From NCBI GenBank assembly GCA_035626675.1, contig DASPNH010000220.1, positions 46,122 through 110,121 of the forward strand: a stretch of DNA of 64,000 bases, given 5' to 3'. The position numbers and the translations under genes are program-made. Below the pieces are notes generated by a model. The model was not told the DNA's origin. It ran no database searches and saw nothing but the letters and a program-made list of their open reading frames with translations. Shown here piece by piece: positions 25,815-34,997 of the stretch. The DNA comes from DASPNH01 sp035626675. Lineage in GTDB: Bacteria; Desulfobacterota; Binatia; UBA1149; CAITLU01. Position 1 is the stretch's first letter; the number at the start of each line of letters is the position of its first letter.

Positions 25815-26501
25815 TCAGGAACCTTTGGGATCTTCCGGTGCTTTGGGCGGAGGCGAGGGATTGGCCGTGATCTCGTTGAGCCTTTGCGTCGCGCGCGCCG
25901 CCGCCTCTGTGGTCGGGTAGGTCTTGAGTACGAAGCGGTAGCGCGCCGCTGCCGCTTCGTCTCGTTCCTTCTCGCGATAGAAGTCGCCGACCACCAGCTC
26001 GTGCAGCGCCAGGTTCTCGCGCGCCTCCTGCGCGCGGTAGCGAGCCAGGTCCGCATAGATCGACTTGGGGAATTGCTGGCTCAGGCGCTCGAACTGGCGA
26101 AGAGCCGCTTCGGACGCGCTCGGATCGCGGTCATCGGACTTGGCCTGGCCGAGATAGCACATGCCGATGGTGTAGCTGACGAAAGGCAGCAGCGGGCTGA
26201 CCGGATACAGGCGCTCGAAATCGCTGAAGGCCTCGATGGCCTGCGGGTACTGCTCGGTGACGTAGTAGGCGTAGGCGATGTTGAAGCCGGCCGTCTCGGC
26301 CTTGTCCGAGAACGGGTACTCCTCGAGCATCTTCTTGTAGTCTTCGATGGAGGAGTTGTAGTTCTCGGCCTCGAACGCCAGGGACGCGTCACGATACAGC
26401 TCGTCCTCGGGTCGCACCGGCCCGGCGCCGCAGGCGCACAAAGTCGAGACCATGGCGAGGGAGGCGAGGGCGGAACCGAGCCGTGTCGCTGTGCCGATCA
26501 T
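25815..26501 (-). CDS. bamD: Outer-membrane assembly lipoprotein BamD
   Basis: Encodes 228 residues. Leader ends at LCACG, a lipobox-like cleavage site. The mature part is a row of TPR units (LYRDASLAFEAENYNSSIED, ETAGFNIAYAYYVTEQYPQA, FPKSIYADLARYRAQEAREN) as in BamD/YfiO, the essential partner of BamA in beta-barrel insertion, and length fits. Final 20 residues are Pro-rich. Single gene, convergent with the phosphatase. Confidence 0.92.
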   Translation of the reverse strand: MIGTATRLGSALASLAMVSTLCACGAGPVRPEDELYRDASLAFEAENYNSSIEDYKKMLEEYPFSDKAETAGFNIAYAYYVTEQYPQAIEAFSDFERLYPVSPLLPFVSYTIGMCYLGQAKSDDRDPSASEAALRQFERLSQQFPKSIYADLARYRAQEARENLALHELVVGDFYREKERDEAAAARYRFVLKTYPTTEAAARATQRLNEITANPSPPPKAPEDPKGS

Positions 26502-26587
26502 CCGGCCAAACCTAGCCGTCGCGCGGCTGCGGTTCCACCATTGCGCCGTGCACTACCGGCCTCTACTCGCCGTGCGCCTCCGGGCGG

Positions 26588-27925
26588 CTATTCGATGTAG
26601 CCGAGCGAGCGAAGGTGCTCGAGCACCTTTCCTTCGACCGCGGGCTCGATGGGGGTCGGCACCGATCCGGCCGCCTGGCCCGGCTTGTCGTAGGTGGGAA
26701 CGCGCTGGATCTCGCGGTCGGCAACCGAGTCCTCGAACAGGTCGATTCGCACGGTGCCGTCCATGTCGTCGCCGACGGGAAGCCGCAGGTAGTGCAGCAG
26801 CGTCGGCGTCACGTCCATGATCGAGGCCGGGTCCAGCTTGACGCCCTTGCGAACTCCCGGGCCGTTCGCGATCAGGATGCCGTCGGGCCGGTGCGATCCC
26901 GACAGATGCAGGTACTCGGGAACGTCCACTCCGAAGTTGCCCACGGCAGGGCCTGCACCGTGGTCCGACACGACGAGCACCATGGGCGGCTGCTTGTAGC
27001 GCGAAAGAATGTCCCCGACGCGCTTGTCGACCCAGACCCAGTAGTTCTCGATCACCTTGCCCAGCTGCTGCACCTGATCGGGCGGAACGTTGCCGAACGG
27101 CTCGGGGTCCATGAACTTCCAGAAGCCGTGCTGCACGTCGTCGGTGCCGCGCAGGTACACGAACAGGGCGTCGGGCAGCGGCGGCTCGCTCAGCACTCGC
27201 TCGGTGGCGCGCAGGTAGAAGAGATCGCGCGTGTAAGCGCGGATGAAGCGGTCATAGACGAGATAGTCGAGCTCGGGCGGCTCATTGCCCGGAGCCTTGA
27301 TCGCGCGCCGCGCGTCGTAGGGAAAGTCCATGAACGAGGCCATCGCCCGGATGGCTTCGCTCTGCTCCACCGGCGCGAGCTGGCGCAGGAAGTAGGGCGG
27401 GAACGATTCGCCGTCCAGATCGCCGTAATGCGCCATGTCGCTGACCAGGCGGCCGTTCACTTCTTCGGCCGGCCAGGTCACGAACCAGCCCACGACGGCC
27501 ACGTCCATGCCGCGCCCGCTCAGCATGTTCCAGATCGCCTGCGTCTTGCGCATGCGCCGGTCCACCGGCACGGGCTTGCCCGGACCCTGTGGGAAGCGGA
27601 CGAACCAGGTGATGCCGTGCTTGTCGGGAACCTTGCCAGTGGCAATCGAAGTCCAGATCACCGGCGAGCTGCTCGGCTCGATCGAGTTGAGAACGGCGCT
27701 GGCGCCTTGCGAGCGGAGCCGTGCGAGGTTGGGAAGGATGCCGCGCGCGAAATACTTGTCGAGAAGCTGCCAGGTGCCGGCATCCAGACCCAGCACGACC
27801 AGACGCGGAGGCCTCGCGGTGCCTTTCGGTTTTTCCTCCGAGCACGAAGACGTCAGCGCGGCTGCGCAGACGAGCGAGGCGAACAGGAGCGCAGATGCGC
27901 TCGCGCGTGTGCGATCGAGCCTCAA
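26588..27925 (-). CDS. Lipoprotein of the alkaline phosphatase/phosphodiesterase superfamily
   Basis: Encodes 445 residues from a TTG. The signal ends LTSSC, a good lipobox. The core matches type I phosphodiesterase/nucleotide pyrophosphatase-like proteins: VVLGLDAGTWQLLDKYFARG, SSSPVIWTSIATGKVPDKHG (nucleophile Thr), YLRGTDDVQHGFWKF and VVSDHGAGPAVG (metal His/Asp). It probably cleaves phosphodiester or phosphonate groups at the cell envelope; substrate unknown. A GTG 23 codons upstream is a less likely start. Divergent from the ArsA-like pair, 69 bases apart. Confidence 0.85.
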   Translation of the reverse strand: MRLDRTRASASALLFASLVCAAALTSSCSEEKPKGTARPPRLVVLGLDAGTWQLLDKYFARGILPNLARLRSQGASAVLNSIEPSSSPVIWTSIATGKVPDKHGITWFVRFPQGPGKPVPVDRRMRKTQAIWNMLSGRGMDVAVVGWFVTWPAEEVNGRLVSDMAHYGDLDGESFPPYFLRQLAPVEQSEAIRAMASFMDFPYDARRAIKAPGNEPPELDYLVYDRFIRAYTRDLFYLRATERVLSEPPLPDALFVYLRGTDDVQHGFWKFMDPEPFGNVPPDQVQQLGKVIENYWVWVDKRVGDILSRYKQPPMVLVVSDHGAGPAVGNFGVDVPEYLHLSGSHRPDGILIANGPGVRKGVKLDPASIMDVTPTLLHYLRLPVGDDMDGTVRIDLFEDSVADREIQRVPTYDKPGQAAGSVPTPIEPAVEGKVLEHLRSLGYIE

Positions 27926-27994
27926 GACGGGGAAGTTTTGCCGCGTGCCGATGCGATTGCCAACGAGGACGTGCGCGGGCACGCTCGCGATGGA

Positions 27995-28933
27995 ATGTCG
28001 GACGTCAGGCTTCAGTTCGTGGTGGGCAAGGGCGGCGTCGGTAAATCTACCATCACGGCTGCGCTGGCCCTCGCCAGTGCGCGGCGCGGGCTTCGAACCC
28101 TGGTGGTCGAGATCGGCAATCCCGGCGGTCTGGCGCGCCTGTTCGACGTGGCCGGCCAATGCTCGAGCGATCCGGTGCCGGTGCGAGCCGGGCTGAGCCT
28201 TCTGTGCGTGCAGGGCGAGACGGCGCTGTCCGAGTATCTGACGCTGGCGCTGCCCATCAAGCGGCTGGTGCGCATGGTGCTCAGCAACCGCTTCTACCGG
28301 GTGTTCGTGGCCGCGGCGCCCGGACTCAAGGAGCTGATGACGATCGGCAAGATCTGGTTCGAGGCGCAGAAGAAAGGGCCCGATGGCCGGCCCCTTTGGG
28401 AACGCGTCATCGTCGATGCCGGCGCCTCGGGCCACAGCCTCCAGTATCTGCAGATGCCGGCAGCGGCGGCGGAAACCTTTCGCAGCGGCCTGGTGCATCG
28501 CGAGTCGCTGCGCGTGCTGTCGCAGCTTCGCGATGCCTCGACCACGTGCGTGCACGTGGTGGCCATTCCCGAGGAGATGCCCATCACCGAAGCCGTGGGC
28601 ATCGTCGAGCGGCTACGCTCGCCTCTGGAGCTTCCCGTCGGTCAGCTGTTCGTCAATCGCTGCCGGCCCACCGCGCCCGAAGGCATCGATGAAGCGATTG
28701 CGGCGCTGGAGACTGCAACGCTGGCGCCCGGCGACGAGGCCGTTCGCACCGGCGTGGTCGACACGGCGCGCAGGGCGCTCGGATGGGAACGCATCCAGGA
28801 AGCCGGCATCGAACGGTTGAGCGCGGAGACGCGGCTGGCCCCGGTGCGCATCCCGCTCATGGTGCGCGAGGAATTCGGCCTTGCAGAAGTCGACAGTATC
28901 GCCACTCAGCTCATCGCGCAGGTGCAGCGATGA
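27995..28933 (+). CDS. ArsA/Get3-like ATPase, first of a pair
   Basis: Encodes 312 residues. Deviant Walker A GKGGVGKSTIT near the N-terminus, then VIVDAGASGHSLQYLQMP, the degenerate form of the DTAPTGHTLRLL switch II motif found in ArsA/Get3. The switch Asp-Thr pair is altered to Asp-Ala. Members of the family are ATP-driven chaperones or anion pumps that act as a pseudo-symmetric dimer. The following gene encodes a closely related ATPase overlapping by ATGA, so a heterodimer is likely. Confidence 0.87.
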   Translation: MSDVRLQFVVGKGGVGKSTITAALALASARRGLRTLVVEIGNPGGLARLFDVAGQCSSDPVPVRAGLSLLCVQGETALSEYLTLALPIKRLVRMVLSNRFYRVFVAAAPGLKELMTIGKIWFEAQKKGPDGRPLWERVIVDAGASGHSLQYLQMPAAAAETFRSGLVHRESLRVLSQLRDASTTCVHVVAIPEEMPITEAVGIVERLRSPLELPVGQLFVNRCRPTAPEGIDEAIAALETATLAPGDEAVRTGVVDTARRALGWERIQEAGIERLSAETRLAPVRIPLMVREEFGLAEVDSIATQLIAQVQR

Positions 28934-30096
28934 GCGTGGCACGGCTTCTCGAGAATCATCGCGTCATCGTCTGCGTGGGCAGCGGCGGCGTGGGCAAGAC
29001 CACCGTTGCTGCGTCGCTTGCGCTGCAGGGCGCGCTGGCCGGCAAGCGCGCGATGGTCCTGACCATCGATCCGGCGCGGCGCCTGGCGCAGTCGCTGGGC
29101 CTGGACACGCTGCGCTCGGGCGGCGAGCGCATTTCTGCGGAGCGCCTGTCGGCGCAAGGCCTGGAGACGACCGGCACGCTGTCGGCCGGAATGCTCGACC
29201 AGAAGAGCGCATGGGACGAGTTCATTGCGCGCCACTCGCCGAGCGAGCAGATCCGCGACACCATCCTGCAAAACGAGTTCTACCAGCACCTGTCGCGATC
29301 CTTTGCCGGGTCCACCGAGTACATGGCCATCGAGGAACTCGCGCGCGTCGATGAATCGGGGCAGTTCGACCTGATCGTGCTCGACACTCCGCCCACCGGC
29401 CATGCCCTGGACTTCCTCGAAGCACCTGCGCGCCTCGAAGACTTCTTCGACCGCGGTCTGCTCTCCTGGCTGCTGCTGCCGTCGATGTCGGCGGGATGGT
29501 CGGTGTGGAAGACGGCAAGCCGCAGCGTGCGTTTCCTGTTCGAGAAGGTCGAAGAGGCGACCGGCGTGCAGGCGCTGGCGCAGATCGCCTCGTTCTTCTC
29601 GGCCATCGAGCATCTGGTCGACGGCATCACCGAGCGCGGCCGCAAGGTGCGAGCGCTTCTGCAGGGGGATTCGACGGCGTTCGTGCTTGTCTCCGGCCCC
29701 GACGAGCAGGTGCTCGAGGAAGCCGACGAGCTCTACGCCAAGATGCGAGCGCTCGGCATGCCCCTGAAGGGCGTCGTCATGAACCGAGTGCACCCGTTGC
29801 CCGCCGGCCTCGACGGCCCGCACGGCGCCGGTGCCGTCGAGCGCGTGCTCGACCTCGTCGTGGCCAGGGACGTCAAGGTGCGACAGTGGCTGAGCCATGC
29901 CGTGCGCGACTTGTGCGTGCAGTCTGCCGCCGAGGAAGTCCGGCGCGAGGATTTCGAGGCCAACCTGCCGAGCGACGTGCTGGTGACGGTCATCCCCGAG
30001 CAGCGCGGGGATGTGCATGACATCGCCCAACTCGCCAACCTCGGCGCGTACTTGAAGCAGTCGTTCGCGATTCAAGAGCCCGGCGGGCGCGCATAG
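28930..30096 (+). CDS. ArsA/Get3-like ATPase, second of a pair
   Basis: Encodes 388 residues. Walker A GSGGVGKTTVAASLALQG, nucleotide switch DPARRLAQSLGLD, and intact LIVLDTPPTGHALDFLEAP. It is the more canonical partner. Arsenic resistance is not suggested: no arsR, arsB, arsC or arsD neighbours and no Cys triplet for As(III). Similar split pairs occur in several actinobacterial and deltaproteobacterial genomes with unknown cargo. Confidence 0.9.
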   Translation: MSVARLLENHRVIVCVGSGGVGKTTVAASLALQGALAGKRAMVLTIDPARRLAQSLGLDTLRSGGERISAERLSAQGLETTGTLSAGMLDQKSAWDEFIARHSPSEQIRDTILQNEFYQHLSRSFAGSTEYMAIEELARVDESGQFDLIVLDTPPTGHALDFLEAPARLEDFFDRGLLSWLLLPSMSAGWSVWKTASRSVRFLFEKVEEATGVQALAQIASFFSAIEHLVDGITERGRKVRALLQGDSTAFVLVSGPDEQVLEEADELYAKMRALGMPLKGVVMNRVHPLPAGLDGPHGAGAVERVLDLVVARDVKVRQWLSHAVRDLCVQSAAEEVRREDFEANLPSDVLVTVIPEQRGDVHDIAQLANLGAYLKQSFAIQEPGGRA

Positions 30097-30114
30097 CGGG
30101 CCATCTGCGGCGTT

Positions 30115-30176
30115 GGACGGCTGGTCGCTCGCTCTGGCGGGCCTCCAGCTCGCCGGCGCTCGCTCCGCAGCCGTCC
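30115..30176. repeat. 62-bp imperfect palindrome between convergent genes
   Basis: GGACGGCTG and CAGCCGTCC form perfect 9-bp arms; the interior is rich in GCTCGC, GGCGGGC and CTCGCC partly able to pair. It lies between the convergent ends of the ArsA-like gene and the TPR gene. It resembles a REP-like interspersed palindrome or a bidirectional hairpin; no U-tract. Confidence 0.6.
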
Positions 30177-30221
30177 GCCTAGCATCTCGCCCACTATGCG
30201 CGCCCGCCCGCCTCTCGAAGA

Positions 30222-31412
30222 TCAACCCTTGCCAGATCGGATAGAAGTTTCGAGGGCTCGGTGCAGCGCTTCGTTGGCGTGCTCGAGGTCTTGTCGGCGG
30301 CGGTACAGCTCGGCGCGGAGCTTTTCGGCGGCGATTGCGTAGGGGCCGCCGCTGCCGTCGACCTGATCGAGCGCGCGCTCGCCGTCTTCTTCGCGGCCCA
30401 ATGCAAGCAGCAGCTCGGCGTAGTGCAACTGCAACTCGTCGTTGCCGGGATGGCGTGCGCGCAGCTTGTCGTAGATCTTGAGCAGGCGCGCAGTCTCCTT
30501 CTCGGCCAGGAGTTCGTCCAGCGCCGTCAGCGTGCGCGCGTCGGGACGGGCCTTGGCAGCCTTGTAGAGGAGCCGGACGGCCGCGCGGTGGCGGCCTTGC
30601 GTATCGAGCATGCGCGCTCGTTCGGCGGCCGCCGGAGCGAAGGCCGGGTCCAGCGCAAGCACCGAGCGCAGGCTGGCTTCGCGCTGGCCGGGCTCCTCTG
30701 CCGCTGCCGCGCGCATGCGGACCTCGACGAGCAGCCCGCGCTCGCGCGGATCCTCCGGCAACAGCTCGACCAGGCGCTGCTGCACTCTCTCGGCGCGCTT
30801 CCAGCGTTCCAGGTCCACGAGCGTGTCGCGCAGCATGCGGTTGAGCGTGATGCTGGCCGGAAACGCATCGACGGCGCGATCCAGGGCCGAAGCGGCGGCG
30901 GCGTCGTCGCCGAGCGCCCGACAGCATCGCGCCAGCGAGTGCAGCAGGAGGGGATCGCTACCGAATTCCTTCAGACCGTCCTCGAGCACGGTGCGGGCCT
31001 GCGCCGAGTCGCCCTCGGCAACGTAGCTTTCGGCGAGATCGACGACGTCGCACACGTCGGCTCCCGGACCTTTGGCGCCTTTGGTCAGGAGGGCGCGGGC
31101 CTTGCCGTACTGGCCGGCCAGGATGAGGCTCCTTGCCTCGGTCTTGCGGGCGATCGCGCGCTCTGCGGTTCGGCGCGCGCGGTCGACGCGCCACTGCCGC
31201 AGCGCCCAATGCCCTTCGCGCGCCAGCAGCGCCATCAAGCCCAGCAGCAGGCCGACCGTGACCGCGCCGACGAGCAGCCACGCCAGCGGCAGGGTGAACT
31301 CGCGCTCGGGCGCGATCTTGAAAATGGTGGGCTGGGAGTTGAACCAGACCAGCGTGGCCACCATCGCGATCAGCGCGACGGCCGCCAGAAAAGTCAGAGT
31401 GCGACGCAGCAT
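30222..31412 (-). CDS. Membrane-anchored TPR protein, HemY/LapA-LapB-like
   Basis: Encodes 396 residues. Two N-terminal membrane helices (about 7-28 and 43-65, MVATLVWFNSQPTIFKI between them) resemble LapA/HemY-type anchors. The cytoplasmic remainder is a run of TPR units, some as DNAAAASALDRAVDAFP-like helices. LapA/LapB control LpxC stability in E. coli, which is interesting given the LpxC fusion at 45 kb, but the resemblance here is only architectural. Last gene of the rplU operon, three bases after rsfS. Confidence 0.65.
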   Translation of the reverse strand: MLRRTLTFLAAVALIAMVATLVWFNSQPTIFKIAPEREFTLPLAWLLVGAVTVGLLLGLMALLAREGHWALRQWRVDRARRTAERAIARKTEARSLILAGQYGKARALLTKGAKGPGADVCDVVDLAESYVAEGDSAQARTVLEDGLKEFGSDPLLLHSLARCCRALGDDAAAASALDRAVDAFPASITLNRMLRDTLVDLERWKRAERVQQRLVELLPEDPRERGLLVEVRMRAAAAEEPGQREASLRSVLALDPAFAPAAAERARMLDTQGRHRAAVRLLYKAAKARPDARTLTALDELLAEKETARLLKIYDKLRARHPGNDELQLHYAELLLALGREEDGERALDQVDGSGGPYAIAAEKLRAELYRRRQDLEHANEALHRALETSIRSGKG

Positions 31413-31415
31413 CGG

Positions 31416-31799
31416 CTAGGCTCGAGCCGATTGTTTATCGAACCCCTCCGAGTGATTCCAGCGCGGCGCCGTGCTCCACAGACGCTCCAGATCGTAGATT
31501 TCACGCACGCTCTGCTGAAAGACGTGCACCACCACCGAGCCGTAGTCGATGACGGCCCAGCGGCCGTTTTCCAGGCCTTCCACCGAAAGAGGCGTCATGT
31601 CGAAGCGTTCGTGCATGCCCTCCTCGACGCGCTGGCAGATGGCGTCCACCTGGATGTGGGATCGCGCGCTGCAGACCACGAAGTAGTCGGCAAGCGACGA
31701 GAGATTGCCCAGCTCCAGGACGACGATGTCGTTTGCTTTACGGTCCGCGGCCATGTCGGCCGCAGTGGTGGCGAGCTCGCGCGAGGCGACGTTCAACAT
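31416..31799 (-). CDS. rsfS: Ribosomal silencing factor RsfS
   Basis: Encodes 127 residues. Core NDIVVLELGNLSSLADYFVV, CSARSHIQVDAICQRVEEG and WAVIDYGSVVVHVFQQSVRE YY-type end are diagnostic. It binds L14 and blocks subunit joining under starvation. Conserved position after nadD; seven-base overlap with it. Confidence 0.95.
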   Translation of the reverse strand: MLNVASRELATTAADMAADRKANDIVVLELGNLSSLADYFVVCSARSHIQVDAICQRVEEGMHERFDMTPLSVEGLENGRWAVIDYGSVVVHVFQQSVREIYDLERLWSTAPRWNHSEGFDKQSARA

Positions 31800-32458
31800 G
31801 GATTGCGTCGTGGTGCTCCGTAGAGACGGTTCTGGCGAATGATGCGTGCGACCGGGGCGCCGGTGAGCCCCTCGAAGGGGAGCCCCAGCCGGATGCGGCG
31901 TCTGACGTCCGAAGAGGAAACCTCGATTCCCTCGATCCTGTGACCGACGATGACGTGACCGCTCTTGTGGACGAAACAGCCGATGGCCGGATCATAACAA
32001 CCGTCCTGGGAGGCGGCAACGGGCGGTCTTGGTGGCTGTTCGGAAAAGTCGCATCCGGGTCGGCTCGTCACGACGACGTTGCACAGCTCCAGAAGCTCGT
32101 GCGGCCTGCTCCAGGTGTCGATCTCCTCATAAGCGTCGATGCCCATCGACAGGTACAGGTCGGCGTCCGGATGACGAGTGGCCAGCTCGGCGATGGTGTC
32201 GACGGTGTAGGACGGTCCCCCGCGTTCCAGCTCGATGCCGCACGCCTGCAGCACCGGATCGCCGTTGACTGCGGCCCGGAGCATCGCCAGGCGCAGCTCG
32301 GCGCTCGCCTGCTCCTGCGGCTTGTGCGGAGGATTGGCCGACACCACCAGCAGCATCGTTTGCAGATCGAATGCGGCTGCGACCTGGCGCGCGCTGGTCA
32401 GGTGGCCGAGATGGACCGGATCGAAAGTGCCGCCGTGAATGCCGATGCGTGCCGGCAA
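31793..32458 (-). CDS. nadD: Nicotinate-nucleotide adenylyltransferase
   Basis: Encodes 221 residues from a TTG (PARIGIHGGTFDPVHLGH). The nucleotidyltransferase motif GGTFDPVHLGHL and C-terminal SSSDVRRRIRLG are present. Makes deamido-NAD from NaMN and ATP. Standard gene order proA-nadD-rsfS; 14 bases after proA. The C-terminal half has a 15-residue Pro/Ala-rich insert (SEQPPRPPVAASQDG). Confidence 0.94.
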   Translation of the reverse strand: MPARIGIHGGTFDPVHLGHLTSARQVAAAFDLQTMLLVVSANPPHKPQEQASAELRLAMLRAAVNGDPVLQACGIELERGGPSYTVDTIAELATRHPDADLYLSMGIDAYEEIDTWSRPHELLELCNVVVTSRPGCDFSEQPPRPPVAASQDGCYDPAIGCFVHKSGHVIVGHRIEGIEVSSSDVRRRIRLGLPFEGLTGAPVARIIRQNRLYGAPRRNPC

Positions 32459-32472
32459 GTCGCGCCTCTGGT

Positions 32473-33762
32473 TCAGCGTACCTGCCCCTGGCCCCGCACG
32501 ACGTACTTGTAGGTGGTCAGCTCGCGCAGTCCCATCGGGCCGCGCGCATGAATGCGGTTGGTGGAGATGCCCACTTCGGCGCCGAAGCCGAATTCGTATC
32601 CATCGGTGAAGCGCGTCGAGGCATTCTCGTAGACCGCCGCCGAGTCCACCTCGGCCAGGAAGCGGTCGGCGTTGGCACGCGAGCGCGTGACGATGGCATC
32701 GGAGTGCCCCGAGCCATTCGTATTGACGAAGTCGATCGCTTCCTCGAGCGAGTCCACGACCTTGATCGCCAGCACCAGATCCAGGTACTCGGAACGCCAA
32801 TCTTCCTCGGTCGCGGCCGAAGCCTCGGGAACCGCGGCGCGCGCCCGCTGGTCACCTCGAAGCTGTACGCCCGCTTCCAGTAGCCGCGGCGCGAGCATCT
32901 TCAGGAACGGCTCGGCCACCGAGGAATGCACGACGAGATTCTCCATCGCGTTGCACACGCCGGGTCGATCGCACTTGGCGTTGAAGGCGATGTCGGCGGC
33001 CATCTGCAGGTCGGCCTCGGCATCGACGTAGGTGTGGCAGACGCCTTCGTAGTGGCGAATGACCGGGACGCGCGAATGCTCGGCGATGGCGCGCACCAGG
33101 CCGGGCCCGCCTCGCGGCACGATGACGTCGAGATAGGCTTCCTGTCGCAGCATCGATTCGGTGGCGCGGCGGTCGAGCGAACGGATCAGCTGTACGGCGC
33201 CGGAGGGGAGCCCTGCGGCGGCGAGCTCTCCGGACACGATGTCGGCCAGGATCGCGTTGGAGCGGAACGCCTCCTTGCCGCCCTTGAGCACACAGGCGTT
33301 GCCGGATTTCAGACACAGCGCGGCGACGTCGATGGTCACGTTGGGACGTGACTCGTAGATCATGCCGACGACGCCGATCGGGATGCGCACCTGGCAGATG
33401 TGCAGGCCGCGCTCGGTGGTCCACTCCGAGATGGGATCGCGCAGAGGATCGGGCAGGCCCGCTACCATCTCGGCGCCCGAAGCCATCGCTTCGATGCGCG
33501 CCGGAGTCAGCGTCAGGCGATCGAGCAGCGCCGTGGTCAAGCCGGCCTTGCGACCGGCCGCGACGTCGCTCTCGTTGGCGGCCGTGATGCGCGCGCCCTC
33601 CTTGCGGATGCGGGCGGCGACCGCGCGCAGGACGCCGCTGCGGGTCTCGTCGCTGGCAAGGGCGAGCTTGCGCGCCGCGGCCTTGGCGGCGCGGCACAGT
33701 TCGCTGACTTCGGCCTCGATCTGCGCGTTCTCGTGGATGTGTGCCGTTGCGGACGTGCTCAT
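32473..33762 (-). CDS. proA: Gamma-glutamyl phosphate reductase
   Basis: Encodes 429 residues, full length. Cofactor and active-site motifs: GVVGMIYESRPNVTIDVAAL, CLKSGNACVLKGGKEA, and the catalytic Cys in KCDRPGVCNAMENLVVH. Second step of proline synthesis. ATGA overlap with proB; I did not use longer upstream frames because they run into proB. Confidence 0.96.
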   Translation of the reverse strand: MSTSATAHIHENAQIEAEVSELCRAAKAAARKLALASDETRSGVLRAVAARIRKEGARITAANESDVAAGRKAGLTTALLDRLTLTPARIEAMASGAEMVAGLPDPLRDPISEWTTERGLHICQVRIPIGVVGMIYESRPNVTIDVAALCLKSGNACVLKGGKEAFRSNAILADIVSGELAAAGLPSGAVQLIRSLDRRATESMLRQEAYLDVIVPRGGPGLVRAIAEHSRVPVIRHYEGVCHTYVDAEADLQMAADIAFNAKCDRPGVCNAMENLVVHSSVAEPFLKMLAPRLLEAGVQLRGDQRARAAVPEASAATEEDWRSEYLDLVLAIKVVDSLEEAIDFVNTNGSGHSDAIVTRSRANADRFLAEVDSAAVYENASTRFTDGYEFGFGAEVGISTNRIHARGPMGLRELTTYKYVVRGQGQVR

Positions 33763-34985
33763 GACAGCGCCTCCCGATCTTCCTCTATGTCGGACAGAAG
33801 GACCAGGTCGTCCCGGTGTATCACTTCGTCGCCGGCGTGGTAACCGAGCAGCTCGGCGATGCGGCTGCTGGCCTGGCCGCGAATGCGCCCGCACTCGGTC
33901 GCATCGTAGTTGACCAGGCCACGCGCCAGCTCGCTGCCGTCAGTCGCCAGGCAGCTGACGCAGTCGCCGCTGGCGAAGTTGCCTTGCACCTCGGCGATGC
34001 CCGCGGCCAGAAGGCTGCTGCCCTTGTGCGCGACGGCGCGCGCGGCACCGGCGTCCAGAACCAGCGCGCCGCGCAGCGGCAGCCCGTAGGCGATCCAGTG
34101 CTTGCGGCTCCGGATGGGACTGTCGTAGGGCAGGAACAGCGTGCCTGTGCTCGCGCGCGAATCGGACGAATCGTTCCTGAGAGCGGGAATCTGACCGGCG
34201 GCGAACAGACGCGGAAGCACGCCCGGCTCCATGCCGCTGGCCACGATCGTGGCGATGCCGCGATGGGCTGCGCTGCGCGCCGCTCCGAGCTTGCTCGACA
34301 TGCCGCCGGTGCCCACCGCCGATCCCGCTCCGCCGCCGATGCCGGAGGCGATCATCGCATCCACGTCCTCGACGACCTCGATCAAGGGCGCTGCGCCGAG
34401 GCGCGGATCGCTTTCGTACAGACCATCGACGTCGCTGAGGATGACGAGCAGGTCGGCGTCGACCAGGCCCGCCACCAGGGCCGAGAGGCGATCGTTGTCG
34501 CCGAACTTGAGCTCGTGCGTGGCCACCGAATCGTTCTCGTTGACGATGGGCACGATGCCGTGCCGCAGCAGATGCTCGAAGGTGCGCTTGGCGTTCAGAT
34601 AGCGCGTGCGGTCGCGCAGGTCGTCGGCCGTCAGCAGCACCTGGCCGACGTGCTTGCGAAAGTCGGAGAAGTAACGCTCGTACAGCGCCATCAAGGCGAT
34701 CTGCCCGATGGCTGCAGCGGCCTGCTGCTCGGGAATCTTCTTGGGCATGCTGCGAAGGCCGAGCCGCGCAAGCCCCGCTGCGCGTGCGCCCGAGGTCACC
34801 ACGATCACCTGCATGCCCTGGTCGACCAGCGCCGCCAGCTCGGCGCTGATGCGGCCGACCTGATCCTGGCGCACGCCGCTGGTGGTGGTCAGGACCGAGC
34901 TGCCGAGCTTGACGACGACACGACGCGCACGCGACAGGATCGCGTTCCTGCGCTGGCCTTTGTCGCTGTTGCCGTGGTCCTGCAT
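33759..34985 (-). CDS. proB: Glutamate 5-kinase with C-terminal PUA domain
   Basis: Encodes 408 residues. Amino-acid kinase domain: VVVKLGSSVLTT, VTSGARAAGLARLGL, VNENDSVATHELKFGDND, GGMSSKLGAARSAAHRGI. PUA domain at about 285-370. First step of proline synthesis, usually feedback-inhibited by proline. Twelve bases after obgE. Confidence 0.96.
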   Translation of the reverse strand: MQDHGNSDKGQRRNAILSRARRVVVKLGSSVLTTTSGVRQDQVGRISAELAALVDQGMQVIVVTSGARAAGLARLGLRSMPKKIPEQQAAAAIGQIALMALYERYFSDFRKHVGQVLLTADDLRDRTRYLNAKRTFEHLLRHGIVPIVNENDSVATHELKFGDNDRLSALVAGLVDADLLVILSDVDGLYESDPRLGAAPLIEVVEDVDAMIASGIGGGAGSAVGTGGMSSKLGAARSAAHRGIATIVASGMEPGVLPRLFAAGQIPALRNDSSDSRASTGTLFLPYDSPIRSRKHWIAYGLPLRGALVLDAGAARAVAHKGSSLLAAGIAEVQGNFASGDCVSCLATDGSELARGLVNYDATECGRIRGQASSRIAELLGYHAGDEVIHRDDLVLLSDIEEDREALS

Positions 34986-34997
34986 GCTCGTGCGCCT

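Noticed and set aside
26615..27994. Extended N-terminus for the first ArsA-like ATPase
   Set aside because: The extra frame runs antisense through the phosphodiesterase gene; the ATG before SDVRLQFVVGKGG gives the normal length.
28930..30096. Arsenite efflux ATPase
   Set aside because: No arsenic operon genes, no Cys triad for As(III), and a divergent paired copy; only the fold can be claimed.
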